A stretch of 56,142 bases of DNA from Pseudomonas sp. UFMG81 (lineage in GTDB: Bacteria > Pseudomonadota > Gammaproteobacteria > Pseudomonadales > Pseudomonadaceae): assembly GCF_015354575.1 (NCBI RefSeq), contig NZ_JACAFQ010000033.1, positions 407 to 56,548 on the forward strand, given 5' to 3'. Under the pieces are notes generated by a model, which saw only the letters and a program-made list of their open reading frames with translations, did no database searches and had not been told where the DNA came from. Shown here in pieces: positions 16,248-24,707 of this stretch. Position 1 is the stretch's first letter; each line of letters starts with the position of its first letter. The translations under genes were made by a program, and so were the position numbers.

Positions 16248-18070
16248 TTGAGGTTCTCCAGGCCAGAGGTGAAGGCACTGGCGCCCTTTTCTGCCGAGCT
16301 GAACGCCACGCGCATGAAGCCGAACAGCTCGCGCCCGCAGCCCAGGTCGTTGCCCTGGGGTGGTTCGGGCAGCTCACGGCTGGCCAGTTCCTCGGCCGAA
16401 ACCATGATCCGCAGTGTGCCTTCGACGCCATCGACGCGCACGATATCACCATCGCGCACCCGCGCCAGCGGGCCACCGTCGAACGCTTCCGGGCACACAT
16501 GGATGGCCGCCGGGATCTTGCCCGAGGCGCCGGACATGCGCCCGTCGGTGACCAGCGCCACCTTGAAGCCACGGTCCTGCAACACCCCAAGGAACGGCGT
16601 CAGCTTGTGCAGCTCGGGCATGCCGTTGCAGCGCGGGCCCTGGAAGCGCACCACGGCGACGAAGTCGCACTCGAGCTCCCCGGCCTTGAACGCATCGGCC
16701 AGCGACTGCTGGTCCTGGAACACCCGCGCCGGGGCTTCCACCACCTGGTGCTCGGGGGCCACGGCGGACACCTTCATCACCCCGCGGCCAAGGTTGCCCT
16801 CCATCACCCGCAGGCCGCCCTCGGCCGAGAACGGCCGCGCCACCGGGCGCAGGATGCTTTCGTCGAGGCTCTGTCGCGGCCCGTCGCGCCACACCAGTTG
16901 GCCGTCCTCGAGGAACGGCTCCTGGGTGTAGCGGCGCAGGCCGTGACCGGCGACGGTATTGACGTCCTCGTGCAGCAGGCCGGCGTCGAGCAGCTCGCGG
17001 ATGAGGAAGGCCATGCCGCCAGAGGCCTGGAAGTGGTTGATGTCGGCTTTGCCGTTGGGGTAGACGTGGGACAGCGTCGGCACCACCTCGGACAGGTCGG
17101 CCATGTCCTGCCAGGTCAGCTGGATGCCGGCGGCCTGGGCGATGGCCGGGATGTGCAGGGTGTGGTTGGTCGAGCCACCGGTGGCGTGCAGGGCGACGAT
17201 CGAGTTGACCAGCGCCTTCTCGTCGACGATCTCGCCGATGGGCATGAAGCTGCCGCTGGCCTTGGTCATGCGCGTGACCTGGCGCGCCGCCTCGGCGGTG
17301 AGCGCATCGCGCAGCGGCGTGTACGGGTTGACGAACGAGGCGCCCGGCAGGTGCAGGCCCATCACTTCCATCACCAGCTGGTTGGTGTTGGCGGTGCCGT
17401 AGAAGGTGCAGGTGCCCGGGCCGTGGTAGCTCTTCATCTCCGATTCGAGCAGCTGTTCGCGGGTGGCCTTGCCCTCGGCATAGCGCTGGCGCACATCGGC
17501 TTTCTCCTTGTTGGAGATACCCGAAACCATCGGCCCACCGGGCACGAAAATGGTCGGCAGGTGGCCAAAGCGCAGCGCGCCCATCATCAGGCCGGGGACG
17601 ATCTTGTCGCAGATGCCCAGCATCAGCGCGCCATCGAACATGTTGTGCGACAGGGCAATGGCGGTGGACATGGCGATCACTTCGCGGCTGGCGATGGCCA
17701 GCTCCATGCCGGGCTCGCCCTGGGTCACGCCATCGCACATGGCCGGTACGCCACCGGCGAACTGGCCGACCGAGCCGACCTCGCGCAGGGCCTGCTTGAT
17801 CTGTTCGGGGAAGTGCTGGTACGGCTGGTGCGCCGAAAGCATGTCGTTGTAGGCCGAGACGATGGCCACGTTGGCGGCGTTCATCAGGCGCAGGGTCTGC
17901 TTGTCGTCGCCACCGCAGGCGGCCACGCCATGGGCGAAGTTGGCGCATTGCAGGCTGGCGCGCATGGGTCCGTCACTGGCCGCGCCGCGGATCAGCTCAA
18001 GGTAGCGTTCACGGGTAGGGCGGCTGCGTTCGATCAGCCGTGCGGTGACCTCAAGGATGCGCGGATGCAT
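16244..18070 (-). CDS. edd: 6-phosphogluconate dehydratase
   Basis: Converts 6-phosphogluconate to KDPG, the first dedicated Entner-Doudoroff step, using an iron-sulfur cluster. The 608 residues match the family. Characteristic segments are CDGVTQGEPGME (112-123), GICDKIVPG and HATGGSTNHT, with conserved cysteines for the cluster. ATG at 18070 has GGAG eight bases upstream. It leads the edd-glk-gltR-gltS operon and is divergent from gap, with two HexR-type boxes between them. Confidence 0.96.
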   Translation of the reverse strand: MHPRILEVTARLIERSRPTRERYLELIRGAASDGPMRASLQCANFAHGVAACGGDDKQTLRLMNAANVAIVSAYNDMLSAHQPYQHFPEQIKQALREVGSVGQFAGGVPAMCDGVTQGEPGMELAIASREVIAMSTAIALSHNMFDGALMLGICDKIVPGLMMGALRFGHLPTIFVPGGPMVSGISNKEKADVRQRYAEGKATREQLLESEMKSYHGPGTCTFYGTANTNQLVMEVMGLHLPGASFVNPYTPLRDALTAEAARQVTRMTKASGSFMPIGEIVDEKALVNSIVALHATGGSTNHTLHIPAIAQAAGIQLTWQDMADLSEVVPTLSHVYPNGKADINHFQASGGMAFLIRELLDAGLLHEDVNTVAGHGLRRYTQEPFLEDGQLVWRDGPRQSLDESILRPVARPFSAEGGLRVMEGNLGRGVMKVSAVAPEHQVVEAPARVFQDQQSLADAFKAGELECDFVAVVRFQGPRCNGMPELHKLTPFLGVLQDRGFKVALVTDGRMSGASGKIPAAIHVCPEAFDGGPLARVRDGDIVRVDGVEGTLRIMVSAEELASRELPEPPQGNDLGCGRELFGFMRVAFSSAEKGASAFTSGLENLK

Positions 18071-18191
18071 GTACTGGACTCCAGGCTAACGGTGGGGCGG
18101 TTTTACCGGGCATTTTCCCTCCAAACGATTGCGGCCTAGGCTCTTCAGAGAGATGCCTGGCACGTTCGACGGAGGGTCACCTGACCGCTCG

Positions 18192-18207
18192 TTGTATGTT
18201 TAAACAA
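18192..18207. promoter_or_regulatory. HexR operator, edd side
   Basis: TTGT-N8-ACAA, as expected for P. putida HexR, on either strand; the centre ATGTTTAA is AT-rich. It lies 122 bp from the edd start. Confidence 0.75.
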
Positions 18208-18254
18208 AATACTGCCAGCAAAAAGGCTTGTTTTCTATCTCTCGGTGAATAATC

Positions 18255-18269
18255 TTGTTATTCCAACAA
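18255..18269. promoter_or_regulatory. HexR operator, gap side
   Basis: TTGT-N7-ACAA, exactly the known HexR half-site arrangement, 66 bp before the gap start codon. With the edd-side box this gives one operator per divergent promoter. Confidence 0.75.
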
Positions 18270-18334
18270 CAAAACCGTTTCAGTGAAGGTGCTCTTTGTG
18301 CCACAGCCTTCACCCGACTGCCAGAGGTAACGCC

Positions 18335-19336
18335 ATGACCCTACGCATCGCCATCAACGGATTCGGCCGCATCGGACGCAACGTCCTGCGCGCACTCTAC
18401 ACGCACGGCTACCGCCAGGACCTGCAGGTCGTCGCCATCAACGACCTGGGCGACAGCGCGATGAACGCCCACCTGCTCAAGTTCGACAGCGTCCACGGCA
18501 TTTTCGATGCAACCGTCGACGCCGACCATGAAAGCCTCACCGTCAATGGCGACCGCATTGCCGTCAGCGCCATCCGCAACCCCGCCGAGCTGCCGTGGAA
18601 GGCCCTGGCCATCGACGTGGTGTTCGAGTGCACCGGCTTGTTCACCGAACGTGCCAAGGCCGCCGCGCACCTTGCCGCCGGCGCCGGCAAGGTGATCGTC
18701 AGCGCGCCGGCCAAGGGCGCCGACGCCACCGTGGTGTACGGGGTCAACCACGATGTGCTGCGCGCTTCGCACCAGATCATTTCCAACGCCTCGTGCACCA
18801 CCAACTGCCTGGCACCGATCGCCCAGGTGCTGCACCGCGAGTTCGGCATCGAACAGGGGCTGATGACCACCATCCACGCCTATACCAACGACCAGGTGCT
18901 CACCGACGTCTACCACAGCGACCCGTACCGCGCCCGCTCGGCCACCCAGTCGATGATCCCCAGCAAGACCGGCGCCGCCGAAGCCGTGGGCCTGGTGCTG
19001 CCGGAACTGGCCGGCAAGCTCACCGGCATGGCCGTGCGGGTGCCGGTGATCAACGTGTCGCTGGTCGACCTCACCGTCAACCTGCAACGCGAGGCCAGCG
19101 CCGATGAAGTGAACCAGCTGTTCCTGGAGGCCAGCCGCCATTCCCGGGTGCTGGGCTACAACGCCTTGCCGCTGGTGTCGTGCGACTTCAACCACAACCC
19201 GCTGTCGTCGATCTTCGACGCCAACCACACCCGCGCCAACGGCCGCATGCTCAAGGTACTGGCCTGGTACGACAACGAGTGGGGCTTCTCCAACCGCATG
19301 CTGGACAACTGCCTGGCGTTGTTCAACGCCAAGTAG
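18335..19336 (+). CDS. gap: Glyceraldehyde-3-phosphate dehydrogenase, type I
   Basis: Oxidises glyceraldehyde-3-phosphate from the Eda reaction. The 333 residues show the NAD motif INGFGRIGR (7-15), AINDL (34-38; Asp favours NAD+) and active-site C154 in SNASCTTNCLAP. The C-terminal WYDNEWGFSNRM is intact. ATG at 18335 follows AGAGG by seven bases. It is divergent from edd and its promoter holds a HexR box, so it is co-induced with the rest of the pathway. It corresponds to gap-1 of P. putida. Confidence 0.96.
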   Translation: MTLRIAINGFGRIGRNVLRALYTHGYRQDLQVVAINDLGDSAMNAHLLKFDSVHGIFDATVDADHESLTVNGDRIAVSAIRNPAELPWKALAIDVVFECTGLFTERAKAAAHLAAGAGKVIVSAPAKGADATVVYGVNHDVLRASHQIISNASCTTNCLAPIAQVLHREFGIEQGLMTTIHAYTNDQVLTDVYHSDPYRARSATQSMIPSKTGAAEAVGLVLPELAGKLTGMAVRVPVINVSLVDLTVNLQREASADEVNQLFLEASRHSRVLGYNALPLVSCDFNHNPLSSIFDANHTRANGRMLKVLAWYDNEWGFSNRMLDNCLALFNAK

Positions 19337-19338
19337 CC

Positions 19339-19454
19339 TGTAGGAGCGGCCTTGTGCCGCGAATGGGCCGCACAGCGGCCCCAGCAAACTTGTGGCATGC
19401 ACAGATCCTGGGGCCGCCTTGCGGCCCTTTCGCGGCACAAGGCCGCTCCTACAG
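19339..19454. repeat. REP pair, TGTAGGAGCGGCC type, after gap
   Basis: It begins two bases after the gap stop and carries arms TGTAGGAGCGGCCTTGTGCC and GGCACAAGGCCGCTCCTACA. It probably forms the 3' end structure of the gap transcript, since no separate terminator is visible. Confidence 0.85.
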
Positions 19455-19515
19455 GGACCGCACAAACAGTGATCTTTACTCGATCATGACATTTCCCTGC
19501 TTGACCAGACCACGT

Positions 19516-19534
19516 GATGATAAGCATTATCATT
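19516..19534. promoter_or_regulatory. Fur box upstream of the ECF sigma gene
   Basis: GATGATAAGCATTATCATT contains the core TGATAAG-C-ATTATCA, close to the 19-bp Fur consensus. It is centred 36 bp before the GTG start, so iron-loaded Fur should block the sigma gene. Confidence 0.85.
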
Positions 19535-19560
19535 CACCCCTACAGTGGCCAGGTTTCCCC

Positions 19561-20073
19561 GTGAGTCAGTCCCGGTTCAACTCCGTTTTCCTCAGCCAGC
19601 GCCTCAGCCTGCTGCGCACCTTGCAGCGCATGGTCGGCAACCCCAGCACCGCCGAGGACCTGTTGCAGGAAACCTACCTGCGGGTCACCCGCGCCCTCGG
19701 CGAGCGGCCCATCGAACACCTCGAGCCGTTCGTGTTCCAGACCGCGCGCAACCTTGCCCTGGACCACCTGCGTGCGCGTCGCGTGCAAGCCCGCATGTTG
19801 GTGGACGACGTGCCCGAACAGGTGCTGCACAACGTCGCCGCGCCCGTGGGCAGCAGCGAGGATGCCGCCCATGCCGAGCAGCTGCTCAAGCACCTGAGCG
19901 TCAGCCTCGGCCAACTGACCGAGCGCCAGCAACGCATCTTCATCCAGAGCCGCCTGCATGGCGCCAGCTACCTGGAAATCGCCGAGCAATTGAAGGTGTC
20001 GGCGAGCACGGTACAGAAGGAGCTGAAACTGATCATGGCCATCTGCATGGGCGTGGCCGACCGTCACCAGTGA
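19561..20073 (+). CDS. FecI-like ECF sigma factor for heme uptake
   Basis: Directs RNA polymerase to iron/heme uptake promoters when its FecR partner relays a signal from the outer-membrane receptor. The 170 residues hold sigma-2 (LLRTLQRMVGNPSTAEDLLQETYLRV) and sigma-4 (LTERQQRIFIQSRLHGASYLEIAEQLKVSASTVQ in two runs) and nothing else, as in ECF sigmas. The start is GTG at 19561, just below a Fur box. A longer frame back to 19180 overlaps gap and REP DNA and was rejected. It sits ahead of fecR and a TonB receptor, the classic cell-surface signalling trio. HasI-like by context, but no hemophore gene is in view. Confidence 0.9.
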   Translation: MSQSRFNSVFLSQRLSLLRTLQRMVGNPSTAEDLLQETYLRVTRALGERPIEHLEPFVFQTARNLALDHLRARRVQARMLVDDVPEQVLHNVAAPVGSSEDAAHAEQLLKHLSVSLGQLTERQQRIFIQSRLHGASYLEIAEQLKVSASTVQKELKLIMAICMGVADRHQ

Positions 20074-20166
20074 CGCGACCACTCGCCGCGCCATGACGCA
20101 AGGCGCTTGCCATGTGCCGGGCCTGCGTCGATCATGCGCAGAAAACGCCCCTCGCAAGGACCCTCA

Positions 20167-21129
20167 GTGACTGACCAGCCCTCCCCTCGCCCGACACCCG
20201 CCGAGCCTGACGCCCGTGCCCGTGCCCGCGCGCAGGCGATGGACTGGCTGATCCGCCTGCAATGCGCCGACGACAACGACACCCAGGCCTTCGAACAGTG
20301 GCTGGGCGCCGAGCCGGAAAACGCCGAGGCCTACGTCGAAGCCGAAGCCCTGTGGAACGGGGCCGCGCTGCGCCAGGCCGCCGGCCAGATGCACCAACAG
20401 CGCCGACGCTCGTTCGGCGGACGCCTGCGTAGCCACTGGAAACCACTGGCCACCGCCGCCATGCTTTTGGTGGGGCTGTTCACCTTCGGCAACCTGCCGG
20501 TGCGCCTGCAGGCTGACCACCTCACCGTGGTCGGCGAGCGCCAGCGCCTGCAACTGGACGATGGCGCGAAAGTACTGCTCAACACCGACTCGGCATTCGC
20601 CAGCGACGTGCGCGACGGGCGCCAGGTGGCCCGCCTGCTCCAGGGCGAGGCGTATTTCCAGGTGTCCGGCGCCAACCAACGGCCACTTGAGGTGCAGGCC
20701 GGCCCATTGCGGGCCAGCGTGCGCGACACCGACTTCGCCGTGCGCTACCTCAACGGTGAAGCGCAGGTGCGGGTGCAACGCGGCGACGTCGACCTGCGCG
20801 CGGCCAGCGACCAGCGCATCCGCCTGCAAGCCGGCGACAGCATCAGCGTCGGCCCCGACGGCTTCGGCCAGCCCCAGCGCCCCGACCTGAACAAGGAACT
20901 GGCCTGGATCGAGGGCCGCCTGGTGTTCGAGAACTGCCCGCTGAGCCAGGTGCTGGCCGAGCTGCAACGCTACTACCCGGGCTGGATCATCAACCGCAAT
21001 GCGCAGCTGGAGCAGGTCGCGGTGACCGGCAACTACCGCCTCGACCAACCCCTGGAAACCCTGCGCGCCCTGGCCCACATCACCTCGGCGCAGCTGCACG
21101 AATACCCCGCCCTGGTCATCCTCAACTAA
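20167..21129 (+). CDS. FecR-type anti-sigma / sigma regulator
   Basis: Inner-membrane relay between the TonB receptor and the ECF sigma. The 320 residues have a cytoplasmic DUF4880 region (about 15-60, with AMDWLIRLQ and FEQWLGAEPENAEAY), one membrane helix (about 96-114, PLATAAMLLVGLFTFG), a periplasmic FecR beta domain and a C-terminal STN-like segment (FENCPLSQVLAELQRYYPG). The start is GTG at 20167 with AAGGA six bases before it. It lies 93 bp after the sigma gene and before the receptor. Confidence 0.92.
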   Translation: MTDQPSPRPTPAEPDARARARAQAMDWLIRLQCADDNDTQAFEQWLGAEPENAEAYVEAEALWNGAALRQAAGQMHQQRRRSFGGRLRSHWKPLATAAMLLVGLFTFGNLPVRLQADHLTVVGERQRLQLDDGAKVLLNTDSAFASDVRDGRQVARLLQGEAYFQVSGANQRPLEVQAGPLRASVRDTDFAVRYLNGEAQVRVQRGDVDLRAASDQRIRLQAGDSISVGPDGFGQPQRPDLNKELAWIEGRLVFENCPLSQVLAELQRYYPGWIINRNAQLEQVAVTGNYRLDQPLETLRALAHITSAQLHEYPALVILN

Positions 21130-21137
21130 AAACCAAA

Positions 21138-21174
21138 GTTTTTTTACGCGATCAGCGCACCCCGTCCGTCTCGT
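21138..21174 (+). promoter_or_regulatory. Candidate ECF-sigma promoter of the TonB receptor
   Basis: TTTTTTTAC, a 19-base gap, then CGTCTCGT. The same blocks with the same 19-base gap occur before the heme oxygenase gene (23983-24019). CGTC is a usual -10 core of FecI-type promoters. It lies 88 bp before the receptor start. Confidence 0.65.
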
Positions 21175-21261
21175 TATAGCCAATACGATTGATTCTCGTT
21201 CGACAAATCGAAATCGAGAACAGCCTACGCCTATAACTTCGCGCGACAGGGAGCGCTCTCG

Positions 21262-23847
21262 ATGTCCACAGGTCCAACCCGCCCGTCCACCTCATCCCGC
21301 CGCCGTGGCCAGCTGTCGCTGCTGACCCTGGCCCTGCTGGCCAGTGGCGCCTGCAGCCTGCCGGCGCTGGCCGCCGAGCCCGCCCAGGCCAGCAGCCCGC
21401 GCATGGGCGACTACCGCTTCGCCATCGCCCAGCAGCCCTTGGTCGAGGCGATCAACGCGTTCAGCCGGGTCACCGGCTGGCAGGTCGGTTTCAGCGCCGA
21501 GCTGGCCGAAGGCGTGGCCTCGCCCGGCGTGCAAGGCTCGCTGGCACCGGAAGCGGCCTTGCAGCGCCTGCTGCACGGCACGGGCCTGTCATACCGCAAG
21601 ATCGGTAACGGCAACGTAGTGCTGGAGCGCCAGGCAGCCGGCAACGCCATCGCCCTGCAACAGGTGACCGTCAGCGCCACCCGCAGCGCCCAGGACGTAA
21701 GCCAAGTCCCCAGCACCGTCAGCGTGCAGACCCGCGAACAGCTGGACCGGCAGAACGTCAACGACATCAAGGACCTGGTGCGCTACGAACCGGGCGTGTC
21801 GGTGGGCGGCGTCGGCCAGCGCAGCGGCCTGAATGGCTACAACATCCGCGGCATCGACGGCGAGCGCATCCTCACCCAGGTCGACGGCGTGTCGATTCCC
21901 GACAGCTTCTTCTACGGCCCCTACGCCCAGACCCAGCGCAACTATGTCGACCCTGAAATCGTCAAGCGCGTGGAGATCCTGCGTGGGCCGGCCTCGGTGC
22001 TGTACGGCAGCAATGCCATCGGCGGCGCGGTCAGCTATTTCACCCTCGACCCCGAAGACATCATCAAGCCCGGCAAGGACGTCGGCGCGCGCCTGAAGAC
22101 CGGCTACAGCTCCGCCGACGAGAGCTGGCTGACCTCCGCCACCGTCGCCGGCCGCCAGGGCGACTTCGACGGCCTGCTGCACCTGAGCCAGCGCAACGGC
22201 CACGAGACCGACTCCTACGGCGAGCACGGCGGCACCGGCCTGGCCCGCAGCGAGGCCAACCCGGAAGACGTGCGCACCACCAACGTGCTGGCCAAGCTGG
22301 GTTGGAACTACGCCGACGACGCGCGCCTGGGGCTGACCTACGAGCGCTACAAGGACGACCGCGACCAGAACATCCTCAGCGCCGTGGGTGGCCCGTTCAC
22401 CAATGGCGCCGGCCTGGGGATGTACCGCGGCCGCACCGGCAACGACACCGTCACCCGCGAACGCTTCGGCATCAACCACGAGTTCGGCCTCGACTCGCTG
22501 GTGGCCGACCACGTGAAGTGGAGCCTGAACTACCAGATCGCCAAGACCGACCAGAGCACCGAGGAAGTCTACTTCCCGTTCAGCCGCACCGTGCTGCGTA
22601 CCCGCGACACCACCTACAAGGATCGCCAGTGGGTGTTCGACGCCCAGCTGGACAAGGCCTTCAGCATTGGCGCCACCGAGCACCTGCTGACCTACGGCAC
22701 CACCCTCAAGCACGAAAAGGTCACCGGCTCGCGCAGCGGCACCGGTACTTGCCTGCGAATCGGCGGCAGCTGCCGCGCCGTCGGCCAGAACAGCGCCAGC
22801 GACGGCCAGGCGCTGGTGAGCGACTTCCCGGACCCGACCGTGAACACCTACAGCCTGTTCGTGCAGGATGAGATCCGCTGGAACGACTGGACCTTCCTGC
22901 CCGGCGCGCGCTACGACTACACGCGCATGGAGCCGAAGATGACCGCCGAGTTCCTGCGCGGCATCCAGGGCACCGGCGCGGCACCTGGCAGCATCGACGA
23001 CTCGGACAAGACGTGGCACCGCGTCTCGCCCAAGCTCGGCGTGACCTATGCCTTCAACGACAACTACACCTGGTACGGCCAGTACGCCGAAGGCTTCCGC
23101 ACCCCGACCGCCAAGGCCATGTACGGGCGCTTCGACAACCCGACCCTGGGCTACAGCGTCGAGCCCAACCCCAACCTGGAGCCGGAGAAGAGCAAGAGCT
23201 ACGAAACCGGCCTGCGCGGCAACTTCGAGGCCGGCAACTTCGACGTGGCGGTGTTCTACAACAAGTACCGCGACTTCATCAACGAAGACGCCGTGCAGTC
23301 GGCCAACCTGGGTTCGACCTTCCAGGCCAACAACATCAAGCACGCCACCATCAAGGGCGCGGAGTTCAAGGGCCGCCTGAACCTCGACCACTTCGGTGCG
23401 GCGCAGGGCCTGTATACCCAGGGCTCGGTGGCCTACGCCCGCGGCCGCAACGATGACAACGGCCAGCCGTTGAACAGCGTCAACCCGCTGACCGCGGTGC
23501 TGGGGCTGGGCTACGAGCAGCAGAACTACGGCGGCCTGCTGAGCTGGACGCTGGTCAAGCGCAAGGACCGTGTCGACGACACCACCTTCTTCGCCCCCGA
23601 TGGCGCCAGCAAGCAGTTCCGCACCCCGGGCTACGGCGTGCTGGACCTGACCGGCTACTACAAGGTGACCGACGACATCACCGTCAACGCCGGCCTGTAC
23701 AACCTGACCGACAAGAAGTACTGGCAGTGGGATGACGTGCGCGGCTACGACGCCCTGGGCGAGGCCGGCGTGACCCAGCCGGCCAACCTCGACCGCCTGA
23801 CCATGCCGGGGCGCAACTTCGCCATCAACCTGGTGTGGGATATCTAA
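21262..23847 (+). CDS. TonB-dependent heme receptor with signalling domain
   Basis: Outer-membrane receptor of the hemoglobin/heme type that imports its ligand with TonB energy and signals to FecR. The 861-residue precursor has a signal peptide (about 1-38), an STN domain (about 50-117, FAIAQQPLVEAINAFSRVTG), a TonB-box-like QQVTVSATR (about 133-141), a plug with VEILRGPASVLYGSNAIGGAV, and a beta barrel ending LVWDI. The heme-receptor FRAP/NPNL region reads GFRTPTAKAMYG ... NPNLEPEKS. The histidine often found between those boxes is not there. The start follows GGGAG. The ligand (heme versus hemophore or hemoglobin) is not settled by sequence. Confidence 0.9.
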   Translation: MSTGPTRPSTSSRRRGQLSLLTLALLASGACSLPALAAEPAQASSPRMGDYRFAIAQQPLVEAINAFSRVTGWQVGFSAELAEGVASPGVQGSLAPEAALQRLLHGTGLSYRKIGNGNVVLERQAAGNAIALQQVTVSATRSAQDVSQVPSTVSVQTREQLDRQNVNDIKDLVRYEPGVSVGGVGQRSGLNGYNIRGIDGERILTQVDGVSIPDSFFYGPYAQTQRNYVDPEIVKRVEILRGPASVLYGSNAIGGAVSYFTLDPEDIIKPGKDVGARLKTGYSSADESWLTSATVAGRQGDFDGLLHLSQRNGHETDSYGEHGGTGLARSEANPEDVRTTNVLAKLGWNYADDARLGLTYERYKDDRDQNILSAVGGPFTNGAGLGMYRGRTGNDTVTRERFGINHEFGLDSLVADHVKWSLNYQIAKTDQSTEEVYFPFSRTVLRTRDTTYKDRQWVFDAQLDKAFSIGATEHLLTYGTTLKHEKVTGSRSGTGTCLRIGGSCRAVGQNSASDGQALVSDFPDPTVNTYSLFVQDEIRWNDWTFLPGARYDYTRMEPKMTAEFLRGIQGTGAAPGSIDDSDKTWHRVSPKLGVTYAFNDNYTWYGQYAEGFRTPTAKAMYGRFDNPTLGYSVEPNPNLEPEKSKSYETGLRGNFEAGNFDVAVFYNKYRDFINEDAVQSANLGSTFQANNIKHATIKGAEFKGRLNLDHFGAAQGLYTQGSVAYARGRNDDNGQPLNSVNPLTAVLGLGYEQQNYGGLLSWTLVKRKDRVDDTTFFAPDGASKQFRTPGYGVLDLTGYYKVTDDITVNAGLYNLTDKKYWQWDDVRGYDALGEAGVTQPANLDRLTMPGRNFAINLVWDI

Positions 23848-23880
23848 CGCCGCAAAAGCCCATCGACTGGCGGTGACTGC

Positions 23881-23963
23881 TTCGCGGGTAAACCCGCTCC
23901 CACAGGTACTGGGCCGTTCTCAGGAACAGCGCAGAATCTGTGGGAGCGGGTTTACCCGCGAAT
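23881..23963. repeat. REP pair, TTCGCGGGTAAACCCGCTCCCACAGG type
   Basis: Two facing copies of the classic P. putida REP lie 33 bp after the receptor stop. They separate the receptor from the heme oxygenase, whose own promoter follows directly. Confidence 0.9.
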
Positions 23964-23982
23964 GGAGCACCACAACAGACGA

Positions 23983-24019
23983 GTTTTTTTACTGTCCAGC
24001 GTCATCCGTTTCGTCTTGT
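23983..24019 (+). promoter_or_regulatory. Candidate ECF-sigma promoter of hemO
   Basis: GTTTTTTTAC, 19 bases, CGTCTTGT: it matches the receptor promoter in both blocks (one base different) and in spacing. It lies 33 bp before the hemO start codon, a good distance for a promoter. Confidence 0.65.
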
Positions 24020-24051
24020 CACTAGACAGCCCATCTCCAAGGATCATTGCG

Positions 24052-24657
24052 ATGACCACCCCTTCCTCCGAACGCCACGCCCTGCGCTCCCAGCGCCTGA
24101 ACCAGGTCACCCACGCCCCGCACACCGAGCTGGACGCCCTGGTCAAGTCGCACAAGCCGTTCGACAGCCGCGAAAGCTTCGCCCGCTTCGTGGTCGCCCA
24201 GTACCTGTTCCAGTCCGAACTGCAGGCGCTGTATACCGACCCGCAACTGATCGCCATCGTCCCCGACCTGGCCGCGCGCTGCCGCGCCGAACAGGCCCGC
24301 CTGGACCTGGCCGACCTGGACACCGAAGTGCCCGCCCCCGTGACCGGCGCCCTCGGCGCGCCAAGCCTGGGTGAAGCACTGGGCTGGATCTTCGTCTCCG
24401 AAGGCTCCAAACTGGGCGCCGCGTTCCTGATCAAGCGTGCCGCGGCACTGGAGCTGAGCGACAGCTTCGGCGCCCGTCACCTCGGTGAGCCGGAAGGTGG
24501 CCGCGCCGAAGGCTGGAAGCAGTTCACCCGGATTCTCGACAGCCTCGAGCTGTCGCCTGAAGAGGACGCTGCCGCCGAACGCGGCGCGGTGGCCGCCTTC
24601 GAGCGTTTCACCGAGCTGCTCAAGCATGCCTACGCCGCCGATGCGGCCCTGGCCTGA
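24052..24657 (+). CDS. hemO: Heme oxygenase, HemO/PigA type
   Basis: Opens the heme ring in the cytoplasm and frees iron, giving biliverdin and CO. The 201 residues align with P. aeruginosa PigA throughout (LRSQRLN, FARFVVAQYLFQ, EALGWIFVSEGSKLGAAFL, FGARHLGEPEGGRAEGW). The proximal heme ligand is H24 in HAPHTEL. As I recall the PigA sequence, its N19, K34 and F117, part of the unusual delta-regioselective pocket, correspond to N17, K32 and F114, while K132 corresponds to R129. ATG at 24052 has AAGGA nine bases before it; the longer frame runs through the promoter. It lies downstream of the receptor as part of the same heme uptake unit. Confidence 0.93.
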   Translation: MTTPSSERHALRSQRLNQVTHAPHTELDALVKSHKPFDSRESFARFVVAQYLFQSELQALYTDPQLIAIVPDLAARCRAEQARLDLADLDTEVPAPVTGALGAPSLGEALGWIFVSEGSKLGAAFLIKRAAALELSDSFGARHLGEPEGGRAEGWKQFTRILDSLELSPEEDAAAERGAVAAFERFTELLKHAYAADAALA

Positions 24658-24669
24658 CACGCTTCACCC

Positions 24670-24688
24670 GGCCGCCCACAAGGCGGCC
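24670..24688 (+). terminator. Hairpin after hemO without U-tract
   Basis: GGCCGCC pairs with GGCGGCC around CACAA, 12 bp after the hemO stop. No T-run follows. It may be an attenuator between hemO and the next gene. Confidence 0.45.
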
Positions 24689-24707
24689 GCACCGCTGCAG
24701 TGAGACC

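Noticed and set aside
21185..21215. Second Fur box before the TonB receptor
   Set aside because: ACGATTGATTCTCGTTCGA has some likeness to a Fur site but too many mismatches to call.
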